DNA from: Clostridium fungisolvens
GTDB taxonomy: Bacteria > Bacillota > Clostridia > Clostridiales > Clostridiaceae
Length of the DNA stretch: 64,000 nucleotides
Reading direction: 5' to 3'
Assembly: GCF_014193895.1 (NCBI RefSeq)
Contig: NZ_BLZR01000001.1
Location: 4,989,475 to 5,053,474, forward strand
This document shows, piece by piece, positions 51,935 to 60,977 of the stretch (position 1 is its first letter; each line of letters begins with the position of its first letter). The notes under the pieces are model-generated. The model did no database searches. It saw only the letters and a program-made list of their open reading frames with translations, and was not told the origin of the DNA. The translations under genes were made by a program, and so were the position numbers.

Positions 51935-53179
51935 ATGGCTATAGTAAGACCTTTTAAAGCAGTTAGACCAATGCCGGAACTAGCTGCAAAAGTTGCTGCA
52001 CTTCCATATGATGTTATGAACTCTGATGAAGCTAGAGAAATAGTACAGAAAAATAAATATTCCTTTCTTCATGTGGATAAAGCTGAGATAAACTTAGATT
52101 CATCTGTGGATATATATGATGAGGCTGTGTATAAAAAAGCTAAAGAAGTCTTGGATAGGATGGAAGAAAGCAAAGTTTTTATTCAAGATAATGACGATTG
52201 TCTCTATATATATAAACAAACAATGAATGGGAGAAGTCAAATTGGTTTAGTTTCTTGTGTTTCTATAGATGATTACATTAATAATGTTATAAAGAAACAT
52301 GAGTTTACAAGGCCTGATAAAGAGCAAGATAGAATAAAACATGTTGATTACTGCGATGCAAATACAGGTCCTATATTTTTAACTTATAGGGATAATGAAA
52401 ACATCTCAAGTATAATAAACAATTGGATTAAGAAAAATCCAGAGTGTGATTTTATATCTGAAGATGGGGTAGGACATGTTGTATGGAAAGTAGACGATAA
52501 AAGTACTATAGACTCTCTAAGTGAATACTTTAATAGAGTTGATTATCTTTATATAGCAGATGGACATCACAGAGCAGCTTCTGCTGTAAAAGTGGGATTA
52601 ATGAGAAGAGATGGCTGTAAGGATTTTAGCGGGAAAGAAGAGTTTAACTTTTTTCTCGCAGTATTATTTCCAGAGTCTGATTTAAAAATTATGGACTATA
52701 ATAGAGTAGTAAAAGATTTAAACGGATTAACAAATGCTGAATTTCTAGATAAGATAAGTGAAAGCTTTTATATAACACCTCAAGAAAAAGGTGAAAAGTA
52801 TAAACCAGAACAAAAGCATACCTTTGGAATGTTTCTTGATGGACAGTGGTTCAAGTTAGAGGCTAAGGAAGATAGTTTTGATAACTTAGATCCTGTAAAA
52901 AGCTTAGATGTATCTATACTCCAAGACAATTTATTATCACCTATATTGGGGATAATAGATCCTAGGAGTGACAAGAGGATAGATTTTGTTGGTGGCATAA
53001 GAGGTCTGGATGAATTAGAAAAAAGAGCTTCATCTGATATGAAAGTAGCATTTTCAATGTATCCAACTTCAATTGATGAAGTAATGAGTATAGCAGATAA
53101 AGGAGAAGTTATGCCTCCAAAATCTACATGGTTTGAACCAAAGCTAAGAAGCGGATTATTTATTCATAAATTGAAGTAG
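51935..53179 (+). CDS. DUF1015 (COG4198) protein linked to serine biosynthesis
   Basis: 414 residues from ATG 51935, with GAGGAGG upstream; the ATG at 51920 lies before that site. MAIVRPFKAVRPMPELAAKV, AALPYDVMNSDEAREI and the strongly conserved YIADGHHRAASAVK mark DUF1015. The family is commonly next to serA and an aminotransferase in Firmicutes. Its DGHHR motif recalls ParB/sulfiredoxin-fold proteins such as the archaeal free-serine kinase, which hints at phospho-transfer on serine or phosphoserine; this is speculation. No serB gene is present here. Confidence 0.88.
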   Translation: MAIVRPFKAVRPMPELAAKVAALPYDVMNSDEAREIVQKNKYSFLHVDKAEINLDSSVDIYDEAVYKKAKEVLDRMEESKVFIQDNDDCLYIYKQTMNGRSQIGLVSCVSIDDYINNVIKKHEFTRPDKEQDRIKHVDYCDANTGPIFLTYRDNENISSIINNWIKKNPECDFISEDGVGHVVWKVDDKSTIDSLSEYFNRVDYLYIADGHHRAASAVKVGLMRRDGCKDFSGKEEFNFFLAVLFPESDLKIMDYNRVVKDLNGLTNAEFLDKISESFYITPQEKGEKYKPEQKHTFGMFLDGQWFKLEAKEDSFDNLDPVKSLDVSILQDNLLSPILGIIDPRSDKRIDFVGGIRGLDELEKRASSDMKVAFSMYPTSIDEVMSIADKGEVMPPKSTWFEPKLRSGLFIHKLK

Positions 53180-53245
53180 GTTTTATTTGTAAAATGTAAG
53201 TTAAGCCATGAAGTAATTCATCTATTGATATTAAGAGTAAATAGG

Positions 53246-53285
53246 AAAGACTTGTAGAGTATTAATTCTCACAAGTCTTTTTTTG
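53246..53285 (+). terminator. Terminator after the DUF1015 gene
   Basis: AAAGACTTGT-A-GAG (53246-53259) pairs with CTC-ACAAGTCTTT (53268-53280), followed by TTTT. Confidence 0.85.
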
Positions 53286-53375
53286 CGGACAAATGGTTAT
53301 CGCCTTCAAATATCTTTTGTGTTAGTATAATATTGGAATATTTGTAACTTACATCTTTTTGGGTGGTGAAAAGGT

Positions 53376-53954
53376 TTGGAAGATAAAGATATAGTAGAAC
53401 GTGTTTTACAAGGCGAAGCATTATATTTTGAATATATTATTGATAAATATGAAATTCCTATTTTAAAGTACATATATAGTTTTATAGGGGATAGAACTAT
53501 GGCTGAGGATTTATGCCAAGAGACCTTTATATCAGTGTATAATAAGTTATACACCTATAATAATGCTAATAAGTTCTCTACTTGGATATATTCTATAGCA
53601 CATAATAAGTCTATTGACTATTTGAGAAAGATAACTAAAAATCGTGAAATCGCAATTGATAACATTAAAGATTCACTTTCTAGAGAGAAATCGCCTCAGG
53701 AGGTAGTAGAATATAAGGAAACATTAGATTCAATAGAAGATTTTATAAAAAAACTAGACATTATAGATAAGCAGATATTATATTTACGTTATGCCCACCC
53801 TGATGTAAGTTTTAGGGATATATCAAGTATGATGGGGATGAATGAATCTACAGTGAAGAAACGGTACTATAGATTGTATGATAAATATGAAGTTTATCTA
53901 GATAGGAATCTTAAAGGAGGTGGTAGTCTTGGATTGTCAAAAATTCAGAAATAG
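53376..53954 (+). CDS. ECF-type RNA polymerase sigma factor
   Basis: 192 residues from TTG 53376 (GGTGGTGAAAAGG upstream). Sigma region 2 (LKYIYSFIGDRTMAEDLCQE, NKFSTWIYSIAHNKSIDYLR) and region 4 (LRYAHPDVSFRDISSMMGMN, ESTVKKRYYRLYDKYE) are clear. ECF factors direct transcription in response to envelope or other stress and are held by a membrane anti-sigma factor, encoded by the overlapping next gene. No ECF promoter copy could be identified with certainty upstream. Confidence 0.93.
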   Translation: MEDKDIVERVLQGEALYFEYIIDKYEIPILKYIYSFIGDRTMAEDLCQETFISVYNKLYTYNNANKFSTWIYSIAHNKSIDYLRKITKNREIAIDNIKDSLSREKSPQEVVEYKETLDSIEDFIKKLDIIDKQILYLRYAHPDVSFRDISSMMGMNESTVKKRYYRLYDKYEVYLDRNLKGGGSLGLSKIQK

Positions 53955-55458
53955 CGTTATAGATATGTTAGAAAATCAAGTGAGTGATGTTGATAAGTCG
54001 AGTTTAGAAGATCATATAAGAAATTGTAAAGATTGTAAGGATTATTATGATAAGATGGCTCATATAAAAATTGGATTATTTAGAGAGATTGAGAATGATC
54101 AAATCCAATATTTCAGTAGAAAAGAATCTATAATGAACTCTATAGATTTGGATAAGTACAATAGAAAATCCACAAAGACTATTAACTTTATAAGAATTAA
54201 TAAGGATAAATTTTTGATTTCAGTTTTATCTATTGCTGCAATAATGACTTTAATTGTATTAATTCCCTCCTTCTCAACATATAAATTTCATAACAATGCT
54301 ACTAAAGCTAATAAGAGTTTGGCTATAGATAAAAAAGATGAAGCTATTTCAAACAGCTATAATATAAAGTCCAAGTCAGATGCTTTAACAGGTTTAATAA
54401 TTGAGGATGAAGACAAGACTGTTAATTATATCGTAAAGCCAATAGATGCTAAAACTGAGATGAGTAGACATCAAGATCAGAATACTACTCTTATTGAATT
54501 AGATAAAGATAAACTAGTTCTGTATAACGGTGATGTAGTATATTCTTCACTAGAGAATAATGTACAATTTTATATGAAGGCAAATGAGTTTGATTTACAT
54601 AATAAAAATAAATATTTACTAAGTTCAACTAAAAACTTTATGTTACTGCCTGATTCGAAGCATTCTAATTTATATATAGTGAATATTATAAAAAATAGAA
54701 TACTAAAAATCAATATTGATATAAGTGGCGCTTCTATCAATGCAGTTTGGTCAAGCAATGATGTGTATTTATGCCTACAGATTAACAAAGATATCTATTT
54801 ATTTAATAGTGACAATGAGAAAATTAGTTATGTTGGAAATGAAAATAACTATTCAATAAATTATGTTACCGATGAGGGGATAATAATAACATCAAACAAT
54901 AGATTGTTACCTGCTGACAGAACTGTTGAAAATATAAAACCGTATAGGCTGTTTGCATATAATAATTATATATATGCACTATGCTATGATAATGAAAAGA
55001 ATACAGAACTTTATAAGTATGATTATAGTAACGATAAGCTGGTAAATATAATGAACTTAGGTAAAAGAGAATATATTTATGATAAATCAGATAGTCCATT
55101 TTTAATAACTAAAAAGGATAAAAGCAATAGTGGAGTAATAGTTAATATAAATACTTTACAAAGCTACAGTTATAATGGTGATGTAAATATTCTAGATGAT
55201 TTTAAAAATTCCATATCGCCAAGTGGAAATAGATATATTAGCAAGGTTAGTACTGATAATGGTAAGCAGGTGTTCAGTATACACACGGCAGGATCAAAAG
55301 TTATGAAAGATGTTTACGTCAATAATTACATAGGTGCATTTATTGATGACGATACTTTAGTATACTGCATTAAAGGTGATGAGGATAATAAGGTTAAACT
55401 TAAGATTATTAAGGAAAACTTAAATAGTGACGAAAAGAAGGTTATATTAACTAAATAG
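53929..55458 (+). CDS. Membrane anti-sigma factor with zinc-finger domain and large external sensor
   Basis: 509 residues from TTG 53929, with AAAGGAGGTGG 6-8 bases upstream; it overlaps the sigma gene by 26 bases. The N-terminus has the ZAS motif HIRNCKDCKDYYDKM (HxxxCxxC), then one membrane helix (about 92-112, FLISVLSIAAIMTLIVLIP). The external 390 residues look all-beta with repeats like a propeller (YLLSSTKNFMLLPDSK, YDKSDSPFLITKKDKS) and may sense a signal. Coupled translation with the sigma factor fits one regulatory unit. Confidence 0.88.
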   Translation: MDCQKFRNSVIDMLENQVSDVDKSSLEDHIRNCKDCKDYYDKMAHIKIGLFREIENDQIQYFSRKESIMNSIDLDKYNRKSTKTINFIRINKDKFLISVLSIAAIMTLIVLIPSFSTYKFHNNATKANKSLAIDKKDEAISNSYNIKSKSDALTGLIIEDEDKTVNYIVKPIDAKTEMSRHQDQNTTLIELDKDKLVLYNGDVVYSSLENNVQFYMKANEFDLHNKNKYLLSSTKNFMLLPDSKHSNLYIVNIIKNRILKINIDISGASINAVWSSNDVYLCLQINKDIYLFNSDNEKISYVGNENNYSINYVTDEGIIITSNNRLLPADRTVENIKPYRLFAYNNYIYALCYDNEKNTELYKYDYSNDKLVNIMNLGKREYIYDKSDSPFLITKKDKSNSGVIVNINTLQSYSYNGDVNILDDFKNSISPSGNRYISKVSTDNGKQVFSIHTAGSKVMKDVYVNNYIGAFIDDDTLVYCIKGDEDNKVKLKIIKENLNSDEKKVILTK

Positions 55459-55596
55459 AGTATAGGATTTTTGTATCTAAGCTTAAGTTATAATTGTTTA
55501 ATAATACTGCACCTATAATTTTTAACATGTAAAATTAATGGTTACACTAGAAACTCTAGAAATGATTAATAATATATGAAGATATCAGTGCTAATG

Positions 55597-55634
55597 AAAA
55601 TCCCCTCTTGTTAAAAACAGGAGGGGATTTTGAG
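55597..55634. terminator. Bidirectional terminator between anti-sigma and mtn genes
   Basis: AAAATCCCCTCTTG pairs with CAGGAGGGGATTTT (one mismatch near the loop); T runs occur on both strands. Confidence 0.85.
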
Positions 55635-55654
55635 TTATGTAATATATTTTAATA

Positions 55655-56347
55655 CTAGATTCTTTCTATCATAGCTTTTAATATAGATGTTGAGTTTTTT
55701 ACTCCAATAGGAATAAACTTTTCATAATCCATATGAGCTCCATTGTTGGCATTATCTGATATAGATCTTATAACCACAAATGGAACATGATTTAAATAAG
55801 CTACATGTGCTATACTTCCGCCTTCCATTTCACATGCAGATGCATCAAACTCTTTTGCAAGCCATTGGATTTTTTCTAAACTTGCTATGAATTGATCTCC
55901 AGATACTATTCTTCCGGTAAATGTATTTATCTCCGGAAGTGATTTGCAAGCCTCTTGAGCTATAGCTACAAGTTTTTCATCGCATTTAAAATCAAAGGTA
56001 TCCATTCTTGGTATTTGCCCAGGTTTATCGCCAAAAATAGTAGTATCCATATCATGTTGAACTAGAGAGTTACCTATAACTACATCTCCAGGGTAGATAT
56101 CTTTACCTATACCACCTGCAACACCAACGTTTATAACCATATTGACTTTATATTCACTAATTAGTATTTGCGTACATACAGCAGCATTAACTTTACCTAT
56201 GCCACAAACCACAGCAACTACATTCTTGCCCCATAATTGTCCACGGTGAAAAGTCATATTTGCCTTCTTTTCAGTGTTTTCTAAATTCATATCCTTTAGA
56301 AGAATCTCAAGTTCTTCAGTCATTGCACCAATAATTCCTATAGTCAT
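55655..56347 (-). CDS. mtnN: 5'-Methylthioadenosine/S-adenosylhomocysteine nucleosidase
   Basis: 230 residues from ATG 56347, with TGGAGGC upstream; an ATG at 56362 overlaps that site. IGIIGAMTEELEILL, NVGVAGGIGKDIYPGDVVIG and the C-terminal CEMEGGSIAHVAYLN and VVIRSISDNANN with catalytic Asp are the family hallmarks. It cleaves MTA and SAH to adenine plus thioribose derivatives, part of the activated methyl cycle. Also named pfs. It is followed upstream by a CPBP protease gene in the same direction. Confidence 0.96.
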   Translation of the reverse strand: MTIGIIGAMTEELEILLKDMNLENTEKKANMTFHRGQLWGKNVVAVVCGIGKVNAAVCTQILISEYKVNMVINVGVAGGIGKDIYPGDVVIGNSLVQHDMDTTIFGDKPGQIPRMDTFDFKCDEKLVAIAQEACKSLPEINTFTGRIVSGDQFIASLEKIQWLAKEFDASACEMEGGSIAHVAYLNHVPFVVIRSISDNANNGAHMDYEKFIPIGVKNSTSILKAMIERI

Positions 56348-56416
56348 TGCGAAAGCCTCCATATAAATTGATAATTTTAATTATACTTAATCTGATGAAA
56401 TTTCTCAATTAAAGTC

Positions 56417-57343
56417 TTATATATTAATATTGAATTCATCATCATAAGTATTATCTTTTCTTAATGTGTCAAAATAAATTTGTCTATTCTTTAAATCTAA
56501 TCTTTTTAATCCAATTTTAAATAGGACTGCACCAAGCACTACAACTACTATTGATAGAGATACTAATAAATATATATTAGACAAACTGTCTATATCAGGC
56601 ATGAAAGCAAGTATATTATTTATAGAGTGACACATCATGGATAAGAATATAGACTTTGTTTTTAGATAAATATAACCTAGTATGAGACCAAGAAGGAAGG
56701 CGTTAATACCTTGAGGTAAGTTCATATGCATAGAAGCAAATATTAGCGAAGATACAATTAAAGCTACCTTTGAAGAGTATTTTTTTGAGAGGCCATTTAA
56801 TATTATGCCTCTATTTACGAATTCTTCTTGAATTGGAGCTATTACAATAGCAGTGATAAGTCCTATAAGAGGATTTTGAAATATATTATTAAAGGCATCC
56901 TCTATAGATTTAGGAAGAGGTATTAAGCTTACTACATGATTTAATGAGCCGGAAAATAATAATCTAAATCCTAGTATTAAGCAGATGATTCCTATTATGT
57001 CGGATTTATTGAATTTTCTTTCTGGAAAAGCTAAATTAGTTTTTATCGCAAAGAATCTGCACATCACAAAGATTGTTGCCACTAAAGTAAATATAGAGGA
57101 TATTAAAAAAAAGTATTCTGATTTAGAAGCAGAGGTTATGCTATTGATACCTCCATATGAGGATAAGCTTGCTCCTACGATGGCACAGGCAATCAATAAT
57201 ATAAATTGTACTACTACAGGTATAATTAGAGAGAATAACAAAGCAATCCATATTGCTTTTAAAATTCCTATTTTTTTTGAATCCAATAATTCTTCTTCTA
57301 AATCAATTAGTGGATTAAATATAATTAATTTTCTAAGTTTCAT
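56417..57343 (-). CDS. CPBP-family intramembrane glutamic endopeptidase
   Basis: 308 residues from ATG 57343 with GAGGTG 5 bases upstream. About eight membrane helices. The Abi/CPBP motifs are present: PIQEEFVNRGIILN (EExxxR), FASMHMNLPQG and LSMMCHSINN with the two histidines. The family includes Rce1-type CAAX proteases and bacteriocin self-immunity proteins. Substrate here is unknown. It reads toward mtnN and may be co-transcribed. Confidence 0.88.
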   Translation of the reverse strand: MKLRKLIIFNPLIDLEEELLDSKKIGILKAIWIALLFSLIIPVVVQFILLIACAIVGASLSSYGGINSITSASKSEYFFLISSIFTLVATIFVMCRFFAIKTNLAFPERKFNKSDIIGIICLILGFRLLFSGSLNHVVSLIPLPKSIEDAFNNIFQNPLIGLITAIVIAPIQEEFVNRGIILNGLSKKYSSKVALIVSSLIFASMHMNLPQGINAFLLGLILGYIYLKTKSIFLSMMCHSINNILAFMPDIDSLSNIYLLVSLSIVVVVLGAVLFKIGLKRLDLKNRQIYFDTLRKDNTYDDEFNINI

Positions 57344-57581
57344 ATGGCACCTCAATTATCACAAAGTATAATCATTATACTAGCATAAAATACAATTTAT
57401 GTAAAATAGGTACAGGATTAATGGAAAATATATTTGGTGATAATCATTATTTACCTATTGAAGCGATAAGATTTATGGTATATTATTATATGAGTTGTTT
57501 TAAGAATAAAAAAGATGAACAGAGTGTTTAATACAATGTTTACTAATGAATATAGATTTGTTGAAAAGGAGAGTAATATTA

Positions 57582-58343
57582 ATGCTACAGCATTCATTAT
57601 CAAGAACAGAACTCCTTATAGGAAAAGAGGCATTACAAAAATTAAGAGATAGTAAGGTAGTTGTATTTGGTATAGGTGGAGTAGGTAGCTTTACTGCAGA
57701 GGCATTAGCAAGAGCGGGAGTAGGAACCTTAGTGCTTATTGATGATGATACAGTATGTTTGACTAATCTTAATAGACAAGTACACGCTACATATAAAACA
57801 ATAAGTAAGAACAAAGTTGATGTGATGAAGGAAAGAATTGGAGAAATAAACAGACAGTGTGAAATTATAACACATCAAGTATTTGTGACAGAAGAAAATA
57901 TATCAGAGATAATAACACAAGATGTTGATTACGTAGTTGATGCAATTGATACTGTATCAGCAAAGATAGCTTTAGCAATATACTGTGAAAATAACAATAT
58001 AAAAATTATGAGTTGTATGGGGACAGGTAATAAGCTTGATCCAACTCAATTCAAAGTTACTGACATATACAAAACTAAAGTTTGTCCTTTGGCTAAGGTA
58101 ATGAGATATGAACTTAGAAAAAGAGGAGTAAAGAAACTAAAAGTTGTCTACTCAGAAGAAGTTCCAAGAAAACCAAGAATGGATGAAGTAGTGACTTGTA
58201 AAGAAGGCTGTGTATGTACAGGTGGAAGTAAAAAATGTGCAGTAAAGAGGCAGATACCTGGAAGTGTATCTTTTGTTCCGCCAGTTGCAGGAATGATTAT
58301 AGCTTCTCAAGTTGTTAATGATCTAATAGAAGAGTATATATAA
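57582..58343 (+). CDS. tcdA: tRNA threonylcarbamoyladenosine dehydratase (ThiF/E1-like)
   Basis: 253 residues from ATG 57582, with AAAGGAG upstream; the ATG at 57546 has none. The E1-like adenylation domain shows VVVFGIGGVGSFTAEALARA, DDDTVCLTNLNRQ and DYVVDAIDTVSAKI. The TcdA/YgdL ending RKPRMDEVVTCKEGCVCTGG is present. It cyclises t6A37 to ct6A in tRNAs reading ANN codons. Single gene with a strong terminator. Confidence 0.92.
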   Translation: MLQHSLSRTELLIGKEALQKLRDSKVVVFGIGGVGSFTAEALARAGVGTLVLIDDDTVCLTNLNRQVHATYKTISKNKVDVMKERIGEINRQCEIITHQVFVTEENISEIITQDVDYVVDAIDTVSAKIALAIYCENNNIKIMSCMGTGNKLDPTQFKVTDIYKTKVCPLAKVMRYELRKRGVKKLKVVYSEEVPRKPRMDEVVTCKEGCVCTGGSKKCAVKRQIPGSVSFVPPVAGMIIASQVVNDLIEEYI

Positions 58344-58349
58344 GCATAA

Positions 58350-58389
58350 AAATAAGCTGACAGGATAGTCTATCCCGTCAGCTTATTTC
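58350..58389. terminator. Bidirectional terminator after tcdA
   Basis: AAATAAGCTGAC-A-GGATA (58350-58366) pairs with TATCC-C-GTCAGCTTATTT (58371-58388), one mismatch, 4-base loop. Confidence 0.85.
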
Positions 58390-58425
58390 TTGATGTATAG
58401 TAAAGTATAAAGTTTTTATACCTGT

Positions 58426-58466
58426 CAATCCTATATATTTAAATGGCTTTAGAAGTTTTTTGCGAT
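58426..58466 (+). repeat. Intergenic repeat family 3, copy 2
   Basis: Closely matches 26721-26763 (CCTATATATTT, GCTTT.AGAAGTTTTT, GCGAT) in the same orientation. Preceded by GTATAGTAAAGTATAAAGTTTTTA, which resembles 43464. Confidence 0.45.
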
Positions 58467-58488
58467 TATTTCCTGGAAATACTTTAGT

Positions 58489-59148
58489 TTATTCAAAAAT
58501 GATATTAATTTTCACGTTATCATCGACAATTGGTTTAATTAAGCCTTGTACTGTATCTTGGCCATTTTTTATAGCTTCATCATAGAGCGTTGTTTCTTTT
58601 AATTTAGTATCCATTCGTGATATCACTTCTTTATCAATTACAGCACTTTCATCCTTAGTCAATTTTATATCACCAAAACGAAGTAATCCTTTTTCTGTTG
58701 ATTCAAAGGTCGTCTTATCATAATCTATAGTTGGAGTATTAGCTGCTGGCTTAGGTAAGTGAATAGTAATTTCTTTGTTTAGCTTGTCTATTTTAACCTT
58801 AGAGCTATCAAGTGAAGATAAATCAATAGAGTAAGAACCCTTACCATAATAATCTACTCTCTGAAGCTTTTTAAAAATATCCCAGTCACCCCAACTATTA
58901 TCGATCACCATCTTTTCATTAAGATCCACTTCAACTACTACTAACTTTGAAACTTTCTGTATTTTATCTATTATACTTTCCTCAGTAATAAATGATAATT
59001 TAGTATTTGAGCTTGACGGTAAAATTTTTGTTATTTTTGGGGTCTCTTTATCTTTTATAATCTTGTAACTTATGTAGCATCCAAAAGAGGTGAATACTAG
59101 GAAGGCTAGTACAATATTAAATGTTTTTTTTCTAAGTTTTTTGAACAT
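58489..59148 (-). CDS. DUF4230 membrane-anchored protein
   Basis: 219 residues with TAGGAGGTG before the ATG. One N-terminal helix (about 10-30), then a soluble external domain with LVVVEVDLNEKMVIDNSWGD, YYGKGSYSIDLSSLDSSKVK and EITIHLPKPA, typical of DUF4230. Function unknown; the family is widespread in clostridia. Single gene. Confidence 0.85.
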   Translation of the reverse strand: MFKKLRKKTFNIVLAFLVFTSFGCYISYKIIKDKETPKITKILPSSSNTKLSFITEESIIDKIQKVSKLVVVEVDLNEKMVIDNSWGDWDIFKKLQRVDYYGKGSYSIDLSSLDSSKVKIDKLNKEITIHLPKPAANTPTIDYDKTTFESTEKGLLRFGDIKLTKDESAVIDKEVISRMDTKLKETTLYDEAIKNGQDTVQGLIKPIVDDNVKINIIFE

Positions 59149-59317
59149 CGTGCACCTCCTAAAATGTTATAGTGAGATCACTATAATGTGTTTTCCTTGA
59201 TATACTTATAATATACATGATGATTTAAATGTTAGCATTTTGGTTGTCTCTCTAAATGATTATTATAATTTTCCTAATAATATTACCTTTTGTCAAGCAT
59301 CAAAAATATAAAGCTTA

Positions 59318-59399
59318 TCAGCCTATAAGTTTCCTCATATAAATTCGGAAAGGTACATGCAAAGAAATCGCTGAAGAAGTTGGTTTCAGCGATTTCTTT
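59318..59399 (+). repeat. Hairpin-terminator element, copy D
   Basis: 59318-59364 keeps the TTTCCTCATATA.ATTCGGAAAGG core of copies A and B, but the lower stem has decayed. 59361-59399 is a perfect 15-bp terminator stem, AAAGAAATCGCTGAA with TTCAGCGATTTCTTT. It lies in a gap between two - strand genes, transcribed divergently from the DUF4230 gene, and does not lead into a gene. Confidence 0.55.
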
Positions 59400-59426
59400 A
59401 TTATATTTAGTTTACAATTGAGTAAT

Positions 59427-60626
59427 TTAAGCTTCCCAGCCTTCATTTAAAAATTGATAAAGAGCAGGGTAAGCATTGAATGCTGCCATTAAAGATATAT
59501 ATTCATCCATGAGCTCAGGTTTTTCTTTTCCTGTTCTAATTGCTCTTATCATTAAATTTTTAGGTGTCTCTAATGGAGAGATATATTCAACAATGGAAAC
59601 ATTATATCCTTTGCTTTCTAACATCATGCTTCTCATACCATCTGTTAAGGCGTCAGCCATTCTAGCTTTTAATATTCCATGTTTAAATATGCTCTTGAAA
59701 GGTTCATAATCGTACTGGTTTAGGAGCTCTCTATGACAGCAAGGAACTGCTATAATTGAATCACTATTTACCTTGATTCCTAGTGCAATAGCCATATCAG
59801 TGGCAGTGTCACATGCGTGAAGAGATATAACCATGTGAATCTTTCTGCTTGGATTGAATTTCTTTATGTCTATAGCATGAAATTCCATGTTTCTGTAACC
59901 TAAGTTTTGTGCCATTTTTTTTGAACTATTAATAACTCCTTCAGAGATATCTAATCCTATGAAGTGGCACTTTCTCTTTTTTACTTCTGTTAGATAATAA
60001 TTAAGAACAAAAGTAAGATATGATTTTCCACATCCACAATCTAATATAGTTAAGACTTCATTTTTAGGAAGTGAATCTAAGGTTGCTTCTAAAATTTCAA
60101 CATAATGATCTATTTGATTATATTTTCTTATCTTATCATTTTTTATTTTACCCGATTGAGACATTATACCTATCTCTTTGAGCAAGGAATCTGCTTTTCC
60201 AACTTTAATTAAATAATTTCTATTTAATAAGGTAGATGTTTCGTTAATATTATGATCTGAAGACTCTTGTTTTTTTATAGCAAGAGGGGAACTTTCTTTT
60301 ACTTCAGTATTATTCATTTTTACGTTTTTGTTGTCTCCAGTTATAACTATGTCAGTACCACGTTCTCTATAAAGGATTGTAACTGTCTCATAATTCTCAC
60401 ATTCAGAGCTTATTCTTTCAAAAAGATCTAAAACGCCAAAAAGTTCGGTTTTACCATTGAAATTATACTTTATTTTTCCATCTTCAAAGCCGCCATTGCC
60501 TTTGAATTCCTTTAATCCTGCAGTATAAGTTACATATATATTTTTAAATGTGCTTGAATCTTCTAAGAATCTATTGCTTATTCCCATCAAAAATAATTTT
60601 ATTTTAGTAATACTTTGTTTATTCAT
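59427..60626 (-). CDS. SAM-dependent methyltransferase (Methyltransf_32 type)
   Basis: 399 residues from ATG 60626 with GGTGATG upstream; the longer frame to 60701 has no site. A class I SAM motif, TILDCGCGKSYLTFVLNYYL, is followed by CHFIGLDISEGVINSSKKMA and the characteristic HACDTATDMAIALGI and VPCCHRELLNQY of the Methyltransf_32 family. The N-terminal 150 residues are a separate domain. Substrate is not known; RNA is a common suggestion. Single gene. Confidence 0.85.
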   Translation of the reverse strand: MNKQSITKIKLFLMGISNRFLEDSSTFKNIYVTYTAGLKEFKGNGGFEDGKIKYNFNGKTELFGVLDLFERISSECENYETVTILYRERGTDIVITGDNKNVKMNNTEVKESSPLAIKKQESSDHNINETSTLLNRNYLIKVGKADSLLKEIGIMSQSGKIKNDKIRKYNQIDHYVEILEATLDSLPKNEVLTILDCGCGKSYLTFVLNYYLTEVKKRKCHFIGLDISEGVINSSKKMAQNLGYRNMEFHAIDIKKFNPSRKIHMVISLHACDTATDMAIALGIKVNSDSIIAVPCCHRELLNQYDYEPFKSIFKHGILKARMADALTDGMRSMMLESKGYNVSIVEYISPLETPKNLMIRAIRTGKEKPELMDEYISLMAAFNAYPALYQFLNEGWEA

Positions 60627-60809
60627 TACATCACCATAAGCCTTCCTTAAAACTACCGAAATACATAAAATAGTATAAACACAATGTAAAGGAAATATCA
60701 ATAGTAGTATTGCCGTTTTTTATGGTTTGGTAACTTTTTCACAGTTAATTTACTTAAAGTTTCCTATAAACAACCAGCATATTTATGTTATAATTAATAA
60801 GATTGTTTA

Positions 60810-60866
60810 GGTGTAGCTTTACTTTTTAAAACTCTCCTAAGATAAAGAAAAGGAAGTTTGAAAATA
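60810..60866. repeat. Faint copy of the palindromic element's inner hairpin
   Basis: TTTTTAAAACTCTCC (60823-60837), matching the inner arm of the copy at 5923, pairs loosely with GGAAGTTTGAAAA. The terminal repeats are not recognisable. Confidence 0.3.
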
Positions 60867-60977
60867 TGTATTAATATTGTAATGATACATATATCTTGAA
60901 CTCATGGGTATAGTTTAAGGTGCTATATCTATAAAACTTAATACTTGATAAAATTAATTAATCAGGGGATGGACTTT

